A stretch of 54,406 nt of DNA from Methyloversatilis sp. XJ19-49 (GCF_024580145.1 NZ_JANINI010000018.1:2676-57081), one strand, 5' to 3'. Counted from the first letter of the stretch, positions 32,315 to 40,758 are shown. The notes: generated from the sequence alone by a model not told the origin. Program-made: numbers and translations.

Positions 32315-33718
32315 ATGACCCAACTCGGCTGGCTCGGCATCTTTCGTCTCGGTCTGGTCCAGACCGCACTCGGCGCCATTGTGGTGCTGACCACATCGAC
32401 GCTGAACCGCGTCATGGTGGTCGAACTGGCCCTGCCGGCGATGCTGCCGGGTGTGCTGGTCGCGCTGCATTACATGGTGCAGATGCTGCGTCCGCGCATG
32501 GGACACGGCTCCGACGTCGGCGGGCGGCGCACACCCTGGATCATCGGCGGCATGGCGGTGCTCGCTGCGGGCGGCACGCTGGCCGCCGTGGCGACTGCCT
32601 GGATGGCGACCGATCAGGTGGCCGGCGTCGTGCTGGCGGTCTTTGCCTTCCTGCTGATCGGTGCCGGCGTCGGCTCGGCCGGAACGTCGCTGCTGGTGCT
32701 GCTCGCAAAGAGAGTCGATCCGACCCGTCGTGCCGCCGCGGCAACCGTGGTGTGGATGATGATGATTCTCGGTTTCGCACTGACGGCCGGCATCACCGGA
32801 AAACTGCTCGACCCCTTCACAACGCTGCGACTGGTGCAGGTCGTCGCAGCCACTTCGCTGATCGCCTTCTTCGTTGCGCTGCTGGCCGTACGCGGCGTCG
32901 AAGGCCGCCCGGATGCATCCTTCGATGCTGCTTCACCCGACCAGACCGCAGCATCTTCCCGAAACCCCGAACTGTCCGGTACCCCCGGAAGCTCCACCCA
33001 AAGAACCCCATTTCGCGCTGCGCTCGCCCAGGTCTGGGGTGAGTCGCAAGCGCGTCTTTTTACAATATTCGTATTCGTATCGATGCTCGCCTACAGCGCG
33101 CAGGATCTGATACTCGAGCCGTTCGCCGGCACGGTGTTCGGCTACACGCCGGGTGAGTCCACCCAATTGGCCGGGTTGCAGCACGGAGGCGTGTTCGCCG
33201 GCATGCTGCTGGTCGCCCTGATGGGCAGCGTGTTCGGCGGTCGGCAGATCGGCTCGCTGAAGGTATGGACGGTGGGCGGCTGCATCGCGTCGGCGCTTGC
33301 GCTGTTCGGTCTGGCTGCCGGCGGCTTCATGAGCGGCGACTGGCCGCTGCGCGAAACGGTTTTTGCGCTCGGTGTGGCCAATGGCGCCTTCGCCGTCGCC
33401 GCCATCGCTTCGATGATGAGTCTGGCCGGCGCCGGTGGTGCCGGTCGCGAAGGCGTGCGCATGGGTCTGTGGGGGGCTGCGCAGGCGATCGCATTCGGCC
33501 TCGGCGGCTTTGCCGGCACGGTGGCGATCGACATCACGCGCGCCTTCATCGACTCTCCGGGTTTTGCCTACGCACTGGTGTTTGCCTGCGAAGGCGTGCT
33601 GTTCGTCGTGTCTGCCGTCATGGCGCTGCGTATCGCCGGTGCGCCGGTGCCGCGTGCGGCGCGTGATCCGCTGGTGGCAGATCCGCCATTCATGTCCGGT
33701 ATCGAAGGGAAGGCTTAG
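32315..33718 (+). CDS. PucC/BCD-family major facilitator (between bchG and bchP)
   Basis: 467 residues, about 12 membrane helices. Landmarks: GLVQTALGAIVVLTTSTLNR, MGHGSDVGGRRTPWIIGG, AYSAQDLILEPFAGTVFGY. Paralogue of LhaA (17977-19425); this position, bchG-transporter-bchP, is conserved in purple bacteria. Likely moves or holds bacteriochlorophyll for antenna assembly, which is inferred from the family. A polar segment near residues 205-245 (ASFDAASPDQTAASSRNPEL) is probably the central cytoplasmic loop. The ATG at 32315 has GGAGG upstream. Confidence 0.87.
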   Translation: MTQLGWLGIFRLGLVQTALGAIVVLTTSTLNRVMVVELALPAMLPGVLVALHYMVQMLRPRMGHGSDVGGRRTPWIIGGMAVLAAGGTLAAVATAWMATDQVAGVVLAVFAFLLIGAGVGSAGTSLLVLLAKRVDPTRRAAAATVVWMMMILGFALTAGITGKLLDPFTTLRLVQVVAATSLIAFFVALLAVRGVEGRPDASFDAASPDQTAASSRNPELSGTPGSSTQRTPFRAALAQVWGESQARLFTIFVFVSMLAYSAQDLILEPFAGTVFGYTPGESTQLAGLQHGGVFAGMLLVALMGSVFGGRQIGSLKVWTVGGCIASALALFGLAAGGFMSGDWPLRETVFALGVANGAFAVAAIASMMSLAGAGGAGREGVRMGLWGAAQAIAFGLGGFAGTVAIDITRAFIDSPGFAYALVFACEGVLFVVSAVMALRIAGAPVPRAARDPLVADPPFMSGIEGKA

Positions 33719-33720
33719 TC

Positions 33721-34905
33721 ATGGCAAGCATGGAAAGTTTTGACGTGGTGGTGGTGGGCGGTGGACCCGCAGGTTCGACCGCAGCGACCGATCTCGCGCG
33801 ACTGGGTCACACGGTGCTGCTGCTCGATCGCGCCGGGCGCATCAAGCCCTGCGGCGGGGCGATTCCGCCGCGTCTGATCGAGGAGTTTGCAATTCCCGAC
33901 GAGCAACTCGTCGCCAAGGCGCGATCGGCAAGGATGATTTCGCCGTCAGGGCGCAAAGCCGACATGCCGATCGAGGGTGGGTTTGTCGGCATGGTCGATC
34001 GCGAGCAGTTCGACGAATACCTGCGTTGCCGCGCCAGTCTGGCCGGTGCGCATCGCCGCACAGGCACCTTCGACCGGGTCGAGCGCGATGACGACGGCCG
34101 GGCTGTCGTTCATTTCCGCAGCGATGAGGCAGAAGGCGGAACGGTGGGGGTGCGTGCCCGCGCCATCATCGGTGCCGACGGCGCATTGTCGGCCGTCGGG
34201 CGCCAGTGCGTGCCGGGTGCCGACGAGGTGCCGTGCGTGTACGCGTATCACGAAATCGTCCGTTCGCCGAAGCAGGACTTCGACGGCAGTCGATGCGACG
34301 TGTATTACCAGGGCCAGTTGTCACCCGATTTCTACGGCTGGGTCTTTCCGCATGGCGATACGACCAGTATCGGCACCGGCACGGCGACGAAGGGTTTTTC
34401 GATCCGTCAGGGCACCACTGCGCTGCGCGAGGCGGCCGGTCTCACCGGAGCGGAAACGATCCGCCGCGAAGGCGCTCCGATTCCGATGAAGCCGCTGCGC
34501 AAGTGGGACAACGGCCGCGATGTCGTGCTCGCCGGCGATGCCGCGGGTGTTGTCGCGCCAGCGTCCGGCGAGGGACTGTATTACGCGATGACCGGTGGCC
34601 GACTGGCGGCCGAAGCGGTCGACAGCTTTCTCGAAACAGGTGACGCGCGCGCGCTGGCAACGGCTCGCAAGCGATTCATGAAGGCACACGGCCGGGTGTT
34701 CATGATTCTCGGCATCATGCAGCGCTTCTGGTACGCCAGCGACAAGCGGCGCGAACGTTTCGTGAGCATCTGTCGCGATCCGGACGTGCAGCACCTGACG
34801 TGGCAGGCCTACATGCACAAGAAGCTGGTCAAGGCGAAGCCGATGGCGCATGCGCGCATCTTCTTCAAGGATCTGGCTCACCTGTGCGGCATCGTATCGC
34901 CGTGA
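33721..34905 (+). CDS. bchP: Geranylgeranyl reductase BchP
   Basis: 394 residues. NAD(P)H-dependent flavoprotein that reduces the geranylgeranyl tail of bacteriochlorophyll to phytyl. FAD-binding GGGPAGSTAA near residue 13, the family CGGAIPPRL segment near residue 44, and VLAGDAAGVVAPASGEGLYY near residue 270. Follows the transporter by 2 bp and overlaps tspO by four bases (GTGA). Confidence 0.95.
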   Translation: MASMESFDVVVVGGGPAGSTAATDLARLGHTVLLLDRAGRIKPCGGAIPPRLIEEFAIPDEQLVAKARSARMISPSGRKADMPIEGGFVGMVDREQFDEYLRCRASLAGAHRRTGTFDRVERDDDGRAVVHFRSDEAEGGTVGVRARAIIGADGALSAVGRQCVPGADEVPCVYAYHEIVRSPKQDFDGSRCDVYYQGQLSPDFYGWVFPHGDTTSIGTGTATKGFSIRQGTTALREAAGLTGAETIRREGAPIPMKPLRKWDNGRDVVLAGDAAGVVAPASGEGLYYAMTGGRLAAEAVDSFLETGDARALATARKRFMKAHGRVFMILGIMQRFWYASDKRRERFVSICRDPDVQHLTWQAYMHKKLVKAKPMAHARIFFKDLAHLCGIVSP

Positions 34906-35399
34906 ACACGATTGCCGCCCCGCGCTGGCCGCCGGTGGTTGCGGCCGCTGTGGCGGCATTGCTGGTGGCCGGTCTGGGCGCGGCTGCAACCGATCTGAGC
35001 CCGTGGTACGAAGCCTTGCGCAAGCCGGCCTGGCAGCCGCCTGCCTGGCTGTTCGGCCCAGCCTGGACGCTGATTTTCGGTCTTGCCGCGATAGCCGGTG
35101 TACTGGGATGGGTGCATGCACCCCATGCCAGCGCGCGGCAGCGGATGCTTTACCTGTTTGCGCTCAATGGCGGGCTCAACGTGTTGTGGAGCGCACTGTT
35201 CTTCCATTTCAAGCGGCCGGACTGGGCGCTGTATGAAGTCGGCCTGCTCTGGCTATCCGTGGCATCGCTGGCGCTGCATCTTCGAGCGTCATCACGCATG
35301 GCGGCCCGCCTCTTGTTGCCTTACCTCGCGTGGGTGGCATTCGCGGCAGCACTCAACTTTGCAGTGGTCGATCTGAATGCTCCATTCGTGGCAAATTGA
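34902..35399 (+). CDS. tspO: TspO/MBR family tryptophan-rich sensory protein
   Basis: 165 residues from the GTG at 34902 that overlaps the bchP stop. Five membrane helices; the family signature WYEALRKPAWQPPAWLFGPA is near residues 27-47, with NVLWSALFFHFKRPDWAL later. TspO binds porphyrins and in Rhodobacter sphaeroides dampens photosynthesis gene expression under oxygen. Coupling to bchP suggests it tracks pigment synthesis. Confidence 0.9.
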   Translation: MNTIAAPRWPPVVAAAVAALLVAGLGAAATDLSPWYEALRKPAWQPPAWLFGPAWTLIFGLAAIAGVLGWVHAPHASARQRMLYLFALNGGLNVLWSALFFHFKRPDWALYEVGLLWLSVASLALHLRASSRMAARLLLPYLAWVAFAAALNFAVVDLNAPFVAN

Positions 35400-35713
35400 C
35401 CGGTTCAATATCGATGTTTTCGATCGTTCATACACGCTGACATGTATTTTTTGATGAGTTACCGTAGCATGCGAGGATGTGGTGTGAAGAAGTAAGGGGC
35501 ACCGTCTTGTCGGACATGGCATCAGGCCGCCGGGCAGGCTGCGCAATGGCGCGCGCCGATGCGGAGTACGCTGATGCAGTGTGCGGGTGTTTCTGTGCAG
35601 ACTTCTGCAACCCGTCGATGTGACATGCAGTGCCCCCCGGTAGGCGCCGGGTTTTGCAATTCAAGCAGGTTCGCACGCTGTGCTTTGCGACTGCGTTCAT
35701 CCGGTTCTGTACT
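35400..35713 (+). other. 314-bp gene-free stretch before the second ppsR
   Basis: Contains the small repeat ATCGA/TCGAT at 35410-35424 and the terminator-like hairpin at 35636-35655. No TGT-N12-ACA site and no convincing -35/-10 pair were seen, so expression of the downstream light-sensing genes may not be under the PpsR of this cluster. Confidence 0.45.
35636..35655 (+). terminator. Short terminator-like hairpin
   Basis: CCCGG-TAGGCG-CCGGG followed by TTTT. It lies 236 bp past tspO and 59 bp before the second ppsR start, so it could end tspO transcripts or act as an attenuator. Confidence 0.35.
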
Positions 35714-36904
35714 ATGAACAAGCTACCGAACGACCCGGGCGATCTGAGCGCATTCTCGGAGGTCGCCCCCGAACTGGCCGACATGCTGGTGTCGGTCACC
35801 AGTGACATCGCACTCGTGCTCGACGACAAGGGTTTCATCCGCAGCGTGGCGCTGGGCGGTGCGGAACCCGTGAGCGCGACCGCCAGCGAGTGGCTGGGCC
35901 GCCAGCTGGTGGATACGGTGACGCGCGACACCCGTCGCAAGGTCGAAGAATTGCTGCGCGAAGCCAATGTGGCCGGCGTGTCGCGCACACGTCACATCAA
36001 TCATCCCTCCGCTGCGGGTGCCGACATTCCGGTTGCCTACACGGCTGTGCGGCTCGGCCAGTCCGGCCCGCTGCTGGTTGCCGGACGCGATCTGCGCGCG
36101 GTATCAGTCATGCAGCAACGTCTGGTCGACGCGCAGCAGTCGATGGAACGCGACTACTGGCGCATGCGCCAGGCGGAAACCCGCTATCGACTGCTGTTCC
36201 AGATCGCCACCGACGCGGTGCTGATCATCGACGCCGACACCTTGCACGTGATCGACGCCAACCGTGCCGCGGCGCGCATGTTCGGTTGCTCGGTGCAGGA
36301 CATGCCGGGCCGTCAGGCCACCGACGGCGTCGCGCCGGCGTCGCTCGGCGCGCTGGAAGAACTGCTCGGCACGGTACGCGTGTCGGGTCGCCCGGGCGAA
36401 GCCCATGTCACCCTTTCGGGACTCGGCGGCGCCATCCATGTATGGGTATCGCCGTTGCGCGGCGAAGGACAGAGCCTGCTGCTGCTGCGTGCCACGCCCG
36501 ATGGCAGTTCACCGCTGACCGCACCCGACGACCCGTTGCTGCCGGAGCTGATGCGCCTCACCCCGGACGCCATCGTATTCACCAACGAACAGGGCATGTT
36601 GCTGAGCATGAACGCTGCGTTCGCCGAACTGGTGAAGATTTCGGCTGAAAAGGGCATCCAGGGCCGGTCCCTCGGCGATTGGCTGGAACGCGACGGCGGT
36701 GGGTTCGCGAATCTTCTCGCCAGCGTATGCCGCTCAGGCGTAAAACGCATGGGTGCGCGCCTGTGGGACGAGAAGGGCATGTCCACGGATATTGAACTGT
36801 CGGCCGTCTTGATCCATAACGGAGATTCGAACAGTATCGGTTTCATCATTCGCGCGGTGCAGCCGCGCGGTCCGGGCGCACCGCACCCGGGCAGCGTGCA
36901 CTGA
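35714..36904 (+). CDS. PpsR paralogue lacking the DNA-binding domain (PpsR2-like, truncated)
   Basis: 396 residues from the ATG at 35714. Domains match PpsR in order: N-terminal PAS (SVTSDIALVLDDKGFIRSVA), Q-linker helix (MQQRLVDAQQSMERDYWRMR), PAS1 (YRLLFQIATDAVLIIDADTL), PAS2 (LMRLTPDAIVFTNEQGMLLS). The complete PpsR shares the segment QQRLVDAQQS and the RYRLLFQ that follows. The chain ends directly after PAS2 (FIIRAVQPRG...), with no helix-turn-helix and no redox Cys. Only 31 bp separate it from the phytochrome gene, so no DNA-binding remnant is left. It probably acts by protein contacts with the phytochrome or complete PpsR (inferred). The ribosome site is poor; a GTG at 35630 would add 28 residues. 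Confidence 0.88.
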   Translation: MNKLPNDPGDLSAFSEVAPELADMLVSVTSDIALVLDDKGFIRSVALGGAEPVSATASEWLGRQLVDTVTRDTRRKVEELLREANVAGVSRTRHINHPSAAGADIPVAYTAVRLGQSGPLLVAGRDLRAVSVMQQRLVDAQQSMERDYWRMRQAETRYRLLFQIATDAVLIIDADTLHVIDANRAAARMFGCSVQDMPGRQATDGVAPASLGALEELLGTVRVSGRPGEAHVTLSGLGGAIHVWVSPLRGEGQSLLLLRATPDGSSPLTAPDDPLLPELMRLTPDAIVFTNEQGMLLSMNAAFAELVKISAEKGIQGRSLGDWLERDGGGFANLLASVCRSGVKRMGARLWDEKGMSTDIELSAVLIHNGDSNSIGFIIRAVQPRGPGAPHPGSVH

Positions 36905-36935
36905 ACACCGCTCAGCCCGCGGTGGCGGGAGATCA

Positions 36936-39125
36936 GTGTTGAACGATCCGACATTCAGCCCGGCTTTCGGCCAGGCTGACCTGACTAATTGCGAACGCGA
37001 GCTCATCCACCTGGCCGGATCGATCCAGCCGCACGGTGTGCTGCTGGTCGTCCGCCGGACGGATGGCATCATCGTCCAGGCAAGCGACAACGTTGCTCAC
37101 TGGCTGGGCGTGGCCCACGATCAGCTGCTCGGCCGCACGCTCAATGCGCTGGGCGGCTCGCTTGCCAGGCGTGTCGCCGAACTGGCGGGCACGCTTGTTG
37201 CGGATGAACTGACCGCCTTTCACTGCGATATCGGTGGCACGGATTCGACTGCCGGCACGGTGTTCGAGGGCATGGCGCATCTCGGTCAGTCGGACACGGT
37301 GATCGTCGAACTGGAATCGGCCGAGTCGGATACCGAATCGATCGATGAGGAAGCGCAGGCGTTGCTCGCGTCGTCGGTGCGGCGCTTCAGCGAAGCGCTC
37401 AGCATCGCCGCGCTGTCGGATGCCGTGGTTCAGTCGGTGCGCGCCCTGACCGGCTACGACCGCGTAATGGTGTATCGCTTCGACGACGAGGGCCACGGCG
37501 AAATTGTCGCCGAGGCACGCGAGGCAAAGCTAGATTCCCTGCTCGGCCATCGCTATCCGGCGACCGACATCCCGCAGCGCGCGCGCGAGCTTTATGTGCG
37601 CAACCGGGTACGTGTGCTCGTCGATGCCGGCTACCAGCCGGCAGCCGTGCTTCCGCGCCGCGTGCCGCACACCGGCGAAGAGCTCGACATGTCGAACTGC
37701 CATCTGCGCAGCATGTCACCGTTGCACATCCAGTATCTGCAGAACATGGGCGTGTCCGCCACCCTCGTGGTGTCACTCGTGCGCGAGGGCAAGCTGTGGG
37801 GATTGATTGCCTGTCATCACTATTCGCCCAGGCATATCCGCTACGCACAGCGTGCGGCGGTCGATCTGCTGGCGGAAGTGGTATCGACCCGGATCGCAGC
37901 GATCGAAAACTATGTGCGCACCCAGGTCGACGTACTGGTGCGCAGCCTTGAACTGCGGCTGATCGAAGCCACCTCGACCGAAGGCGACTGGCGCCTCGCC
38001 CTGGTGCGCAACCCGCGCACCTTGCTGCAACCGCTTGATGCGAGCGGCGCCGCACTGTTCCACGAAGGTGAGTTGCTGACCGTGGGCGAGGTGCCGTCGA
38101 CCTTCGAACTGCGTGCGCTGTCGCGCTGGGTCGCGAGCGAAATGCGGCAGTCGCTGTTCAGTTGTGCGTCGGTTGCACGCGCGCATCCGCCGCTGGCCTC
38201 GCTGACACCGGTCGTTTGCGGCGTGCTGGCGATCGAACTGTCCTCTTCGGGGCAGGACTTCCTGATGTGGTTCCGGCGCGAACAATCCGCCACCATCATC
38301 TGGGCGGGCGATCCGGCCAAACCCGTGGTCGACAACGACCCGCTCACGCTTTCGCCACGCCGCTCGTTTGCTGCCTGGTCGGAAATCGTGCGCGGTACGG
38401 GCGCGTCCTGGAGCCGCGCCGATCTCGCGCTCGCGCGCGCCATCGGTACCACACTGCGCGACGTCATCCTGCAGACGCAGGCCGTGAGCCTGCTGATCGC
38501 GCAGCATCAGCTCGATCGCTTCCGCGGTGCCGTCGAAACGTCGGACGAGCCGGTGCTGGTGGCGAATGCGCAGGGGCGCGTGTTGTTCCAGAGCGTCGCG
38601 TTCGCGGCGCTGTTCAACACCTCACCGCCTCGCGTACGCGCACTCGACGACATGTGCGACCTGTTCGTCGTACCGGCGCAGGTGCGCGAAGTGATCGGCA
38701 ATCTCATCCGCGAGCGCGATTCCTGGCGTGGCGAGTGGCAACTGCGGGCCGGCGCCGGGCAGACCGTGGCGCTGGGGGTCAGGGCAGATACGATTCCAGG
38801 TGCCGGTGGCTCGGTACTGGGCTACATCATCATCTTCACCGACCTGACCGATACCAAGCGCACGGAAGCCGCGCGGCGCCATCTCGAACAGTCGCTCAGC
38901 GAAGCAGGACGTGCCGGCATCGGTCTGGATCCGGCGATGCCGCTGCGACGCGAACCTGACGAAGTGGTGGGCGCCATACTTGCCAACGCCAGTGTGGCTG
39001 CAATGGAGCTGACCGACACCGCCGCTTCGATTCCCGTGGCGACGCTCATCGAGGAACTGGAAGCTTCCGCGACCCGCGCCGCCGCGCTGTACGGCAAGTT
39101 GCGCGCCTTCACACGGGAGCACTGA
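36936..39125 (+). CDS. bphP: Bacteriophytochrome without histidine kinase (BphP)
   Basis: 729 residues with a GTG start at 36936 (TTG at 36939 also possible). Red/far-red photoreceptor that binds biliverdin. The biliverdin-attaching Cys is C19 in LTNCERELIH; SIQPHGVLLV follows. The GAF domain has HRYPATDIPQRARELY and LRSMSPLHIQYLQNMGVSAT; the PHY tongue motif PRRSF is at LSPRRSFAAWSEIV. A further PAS domain (LDRFRGAVETSDEPVLVANA onward) leads to a helical tail ending GKLRAFTREH. There is no H-box or ATPase domain. Length and layout match BphP1 of Rhodopseudomonas and BrBphP of Bradyrhizobium, which bind PpsR2. Confidence 0.93.
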   Translation: MLNDPTFSPAFGQADLTNCERELIHLAGSIQPHGVLLVVRRTDGIIVQASDNVAHWLGVAHDQLLGRTLNALGGSLARRVAELAGTLVADELTAFHCDIGGTDSTAGTVFEGMAHLGQSDTVIVELESAESDTESIDEEAQALLASSVRRFSEALSIAALSDAVVQSVRALTGYDRVMVYRFDDEGHGEIVAEAREAKLDSLLGHRYPATDIPQRARELYVRNRVRVLVDAGYQPAAVLPRRVPHTGEELDMSNCHLRSMSPLHIQYLQNMGVSATLVVSLVREGKLWGLIACHHYSPRHIRYAQRAAVDLLAEVVSTRIAAIENYVRTQVDVLVRSLELRLIEATSTEGDWRLALVRNPRTLLQPLDASGAALFHEGELLTVGEVPSTFELRALSRWVASEMRQSLFSCASVARAHPPLASLTPVVCGVLAIELSSSGQDFLMWFRREQSATIIWAGDPAKPVVDNDPLTLSPRRSFAAWSEIVRGTGASWSRADLALARAIGTTLRDVILQTQAVSLLIAQHQLDRFRGAVETSDEPVLVANAQGRVLFQSVAFAALFNTSPPRVRALDDMCDLFVVPAQVREVIGNLIRERDSWRGEWQLRAGAGQTVALGVRADTIPGAGGSVLGYIIIFTDLTDTKRTEAARRHLEQSLSEAGRAGIGLDPAMPLRREPDEVVGAILANASVAAMELTDTAASIPVATLIEELEASATRAAALYGKLRAFTREH

Positions 39126-39148
39126 CAGCGGTTGTCGTACGGTGCGAG

Positions 39149-39799
39149 TCAGCCGGGCAGCGTTGCAGCCAGTTCGTCGAACATCGCGATGTGCCGCCGA
39201 AACCCGGCTTGCGCCTCGGCCACCAGTGCATCGACCCGTGCCGCATCCTGCGGCAGCGCGTCGAGTCCGTCGCGGTAGCGACGGATCAGACTGCCCACTT
39301 CGCCGTCGAACGCGTAGAAGCGCGTACCCCGGCCATCCTGCAACTGCAGTGCTCCGGACACTACACGCCCGAGCACCTGACCGCCGTGCAGATCACCCAG
39401 ATGACGAACGTAGGAGTGTGCGGCGAGCAGTGCCGGCTGTTCCACCGACAACGCTTTCAGGCGGGCGGCGTATTCGACCGCCGCAGCGGTGGGCATGATG
39501 TCGTCTGACCAGCAGCTGCCATGCAGCGCGCACAGGTCGTCGTGCAGTGCCTTGGTGCGCGGCAGTTCCGGCAGGCACAGCGGCGCGATGTCCGGTCGTC
39601 GGGCATGCAGCGCCAGCCCGCTTTCGAGTGCGTCGTACAGCAGGTGAAGGCTGCGCAACAGGCTGCAATAGGCGTGTGTCTCGATGCGGCCCTGCAGCAG
39701 CCGGGCCATCAGGCCGCTGCGTTCGGCGTGCCGATGCAGCGGTGCGGTATCGGTACGCAATCGAACTGCGAGACCGGCGGTGACAGAGGCTCCATGCAT
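39149..39799 (-). CDS. bphO: Haem oxygenase, biliverdin-producing (BphO)
   Basis: 216 residues from the ATG at 39799. Opens haem to biliverdin, the bacteriophytochrome chromophore. The proximal His is H22 in TAPLHRHAERSGLM; the distal-helix segment YVRHLGDLHGGQVLGRVVSG supplies the conserved glycines. It is convergent with bphP, with only 23 bp between their stops. An open frame extends further upstream (to about 40105) without family similarity, so the internal ATG is preferred. Confidence 0.9.
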   Translation of the reverse strand: MHGASVTAGLAVRLRTDTAPLHRHAERSGLMARLLQGRIETHAYCSLLRSLHLLYDALESGLALHARRPDIAPLCLPELPRTKALHDDLCALHGSCWSDDIMPTAAAVEYAARLKALSVEQPALLAAHSYVRHLGDLHGGQVLGRVVSGALQLQDGRGTRFYAFDGEVGSLIRRYRDGLDALPQDAARVDALVAEAQAGFRRHIAMFDELAATLPG

Positions 39800-39843
39800 C
39801 CGGAAATGATAACGTGCGCGGCCGGCACAGTTGCGGAGGAAAA

Positions 39844-40119
39844 ATGGCGGAGTGGATGTCCGATGGACGATTGATCGATCTGATCGTGGTGCTCGTGCTG
39901 ATCGAGTGGCTGGCGTTCGCCGCCTGGCATCGTCGCAGCGGGAAGGGCTTGTCGGGCGGAAAGCTGCTGCCCAATCTCGCAGCCGGGCTGTGCCTGATGC
40001 TGGCGCTGCGCGCGGCATTGACCGACGCATCGTGGATGTGGGTTGCGCTGTTCGTCGCGCTGTCGGGCGTCGCGCATGTCGCCGATCTGTGGTGCCGCTG
40101 GCCACGCCGGCCGGTCTGA
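39844..40119 (+). CDS. Small three-helix membrane protein, unknown
   Basis: 91 residues. The ATG at 39844 has GGAGGA just upstream. Hydrophobic stretches: LIDLIVVLVLIEWLAFAAW (about 10-28), LLPNLAAGLCLMLALRAAL (about 41-59), WMWVALFVALSGVAHVADLW (about 64-83). Divergent from bphO with 44 bp between starts, so the two may share a control region. I do not recognise the family. Confidence 0.6.
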   Translation: MAEWMSDGRLIDLIVVLVLIEWLAFAAWHRRSGKGLSGGKLLPNLAAGLCLMLALRAALTDASWMWVALFVALSGVAHVADLWCRWPRRPV

Positions 40120-40141
40120 CCCGCGGGGAGCGCTGGCGGGT

Positions 40142-40170
40142 GCGACGGCCGGCGGGCGCCGGGCCGTCGC
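40142..40170. terminator. Convergent hairpin
   Basis: GCGACGGCC (40142-40150) and GGCCGTCGC (40162-40170), a perfect 9-bp stem in the 58-bp gap between two convergent genes. No T-tract. Confidence 0.5.
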
Positions 40171-40177
40171 GGTCGGC

Positions 40178-40687
40178 TTACTCCTTGCCGACCTGCCAGG
40201 CTTCGACCGCCTGCGACACGATGGCGCCGCTCTCGCTATCGACTTCCAGCTTCACTTCCTTGCCGTCGGCGGTCTTGATGTCGAATTCGTAGGACGCCTT
40301 GCCGTCCGGTTCGATTTCGTACTCGACTTCGACGACCTCGCCCGGCACCTTCTTCAGCGCGGTTTCGCGCGCTTGCGCTTCGGTCACCTTGGCGCCCGAA
40401 AACTTCGCATGGTCCTTGGTCACTTCCTCTTCGATTTCAACGACCTTGCCGGTCTTGCCACTGCATTCGACATCCCACGCCTTGCCATCGGCGGTTTCGA
40501 TATCGAACTCGTAGACGTGGCCTTCGCCTTCTTCCTTCTTCAACTCGACCTTGACGATATTGCCTTCCTTGGCCTTCAGGGCTGCCTTCATGCATTTTTC
40601 AAAGCCGGCAGCGGTTTTCGGCGTGTCGGCGGCCTGGGTGATGCCGGCAAAAGCCAGCAGGGCGACGGCGAGTGCAGTCAGTTTCAT
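40178..40687 (-). CDS. Periplasmic protein with two PepSY-like domains
   Basis: 169 residues. Signal peptide [20 protein letters not shown], then two similar units: one at about residues 25-90 ([20 protein letters not shown]) and one at about 98-165 ([20 protein letters not shown]). The mature protein is acidic and Lys/Glu-rich. PepSY proteins are often protease inhibitors or sensors in the envelope; function here is unknown. Two cysteines in the first unit ([14 protein letters not shown]) could form a disulfide. Three 13-bp palindromes lie upstream. Confidence 0.8.
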   Translation of the reverse strand: MKLTALAVALLAFAGITQAADTPKTAAGFEKCMKAALKAKEGNIVKVELKKEEGEGHVYEFDIETADGKAWDVECSGKTGKVVEIEEEVTKDHAKFSGAKVTEAQARETALKKVPGEVVEVEYEIEPDGKASYEFDIKTADGKEVKLEVDSESGAIVSQAVEAWQVGKE

Positions 40688-40758
40688 GAAATTCTCCTGA
40701 AGGATGGGAAAAGCCGGTCAGCATGTTGCGCTGCGACAACCGAAGTTTACCCAAGGCC

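Noticed and set aside
36905-36935. Hidden HTH remnant after the truncated ppsR
   Set aside because: Only 31 bp separate the stop from the phytochrome start, and no frame there resembles the PpsR helix-turn-helix.
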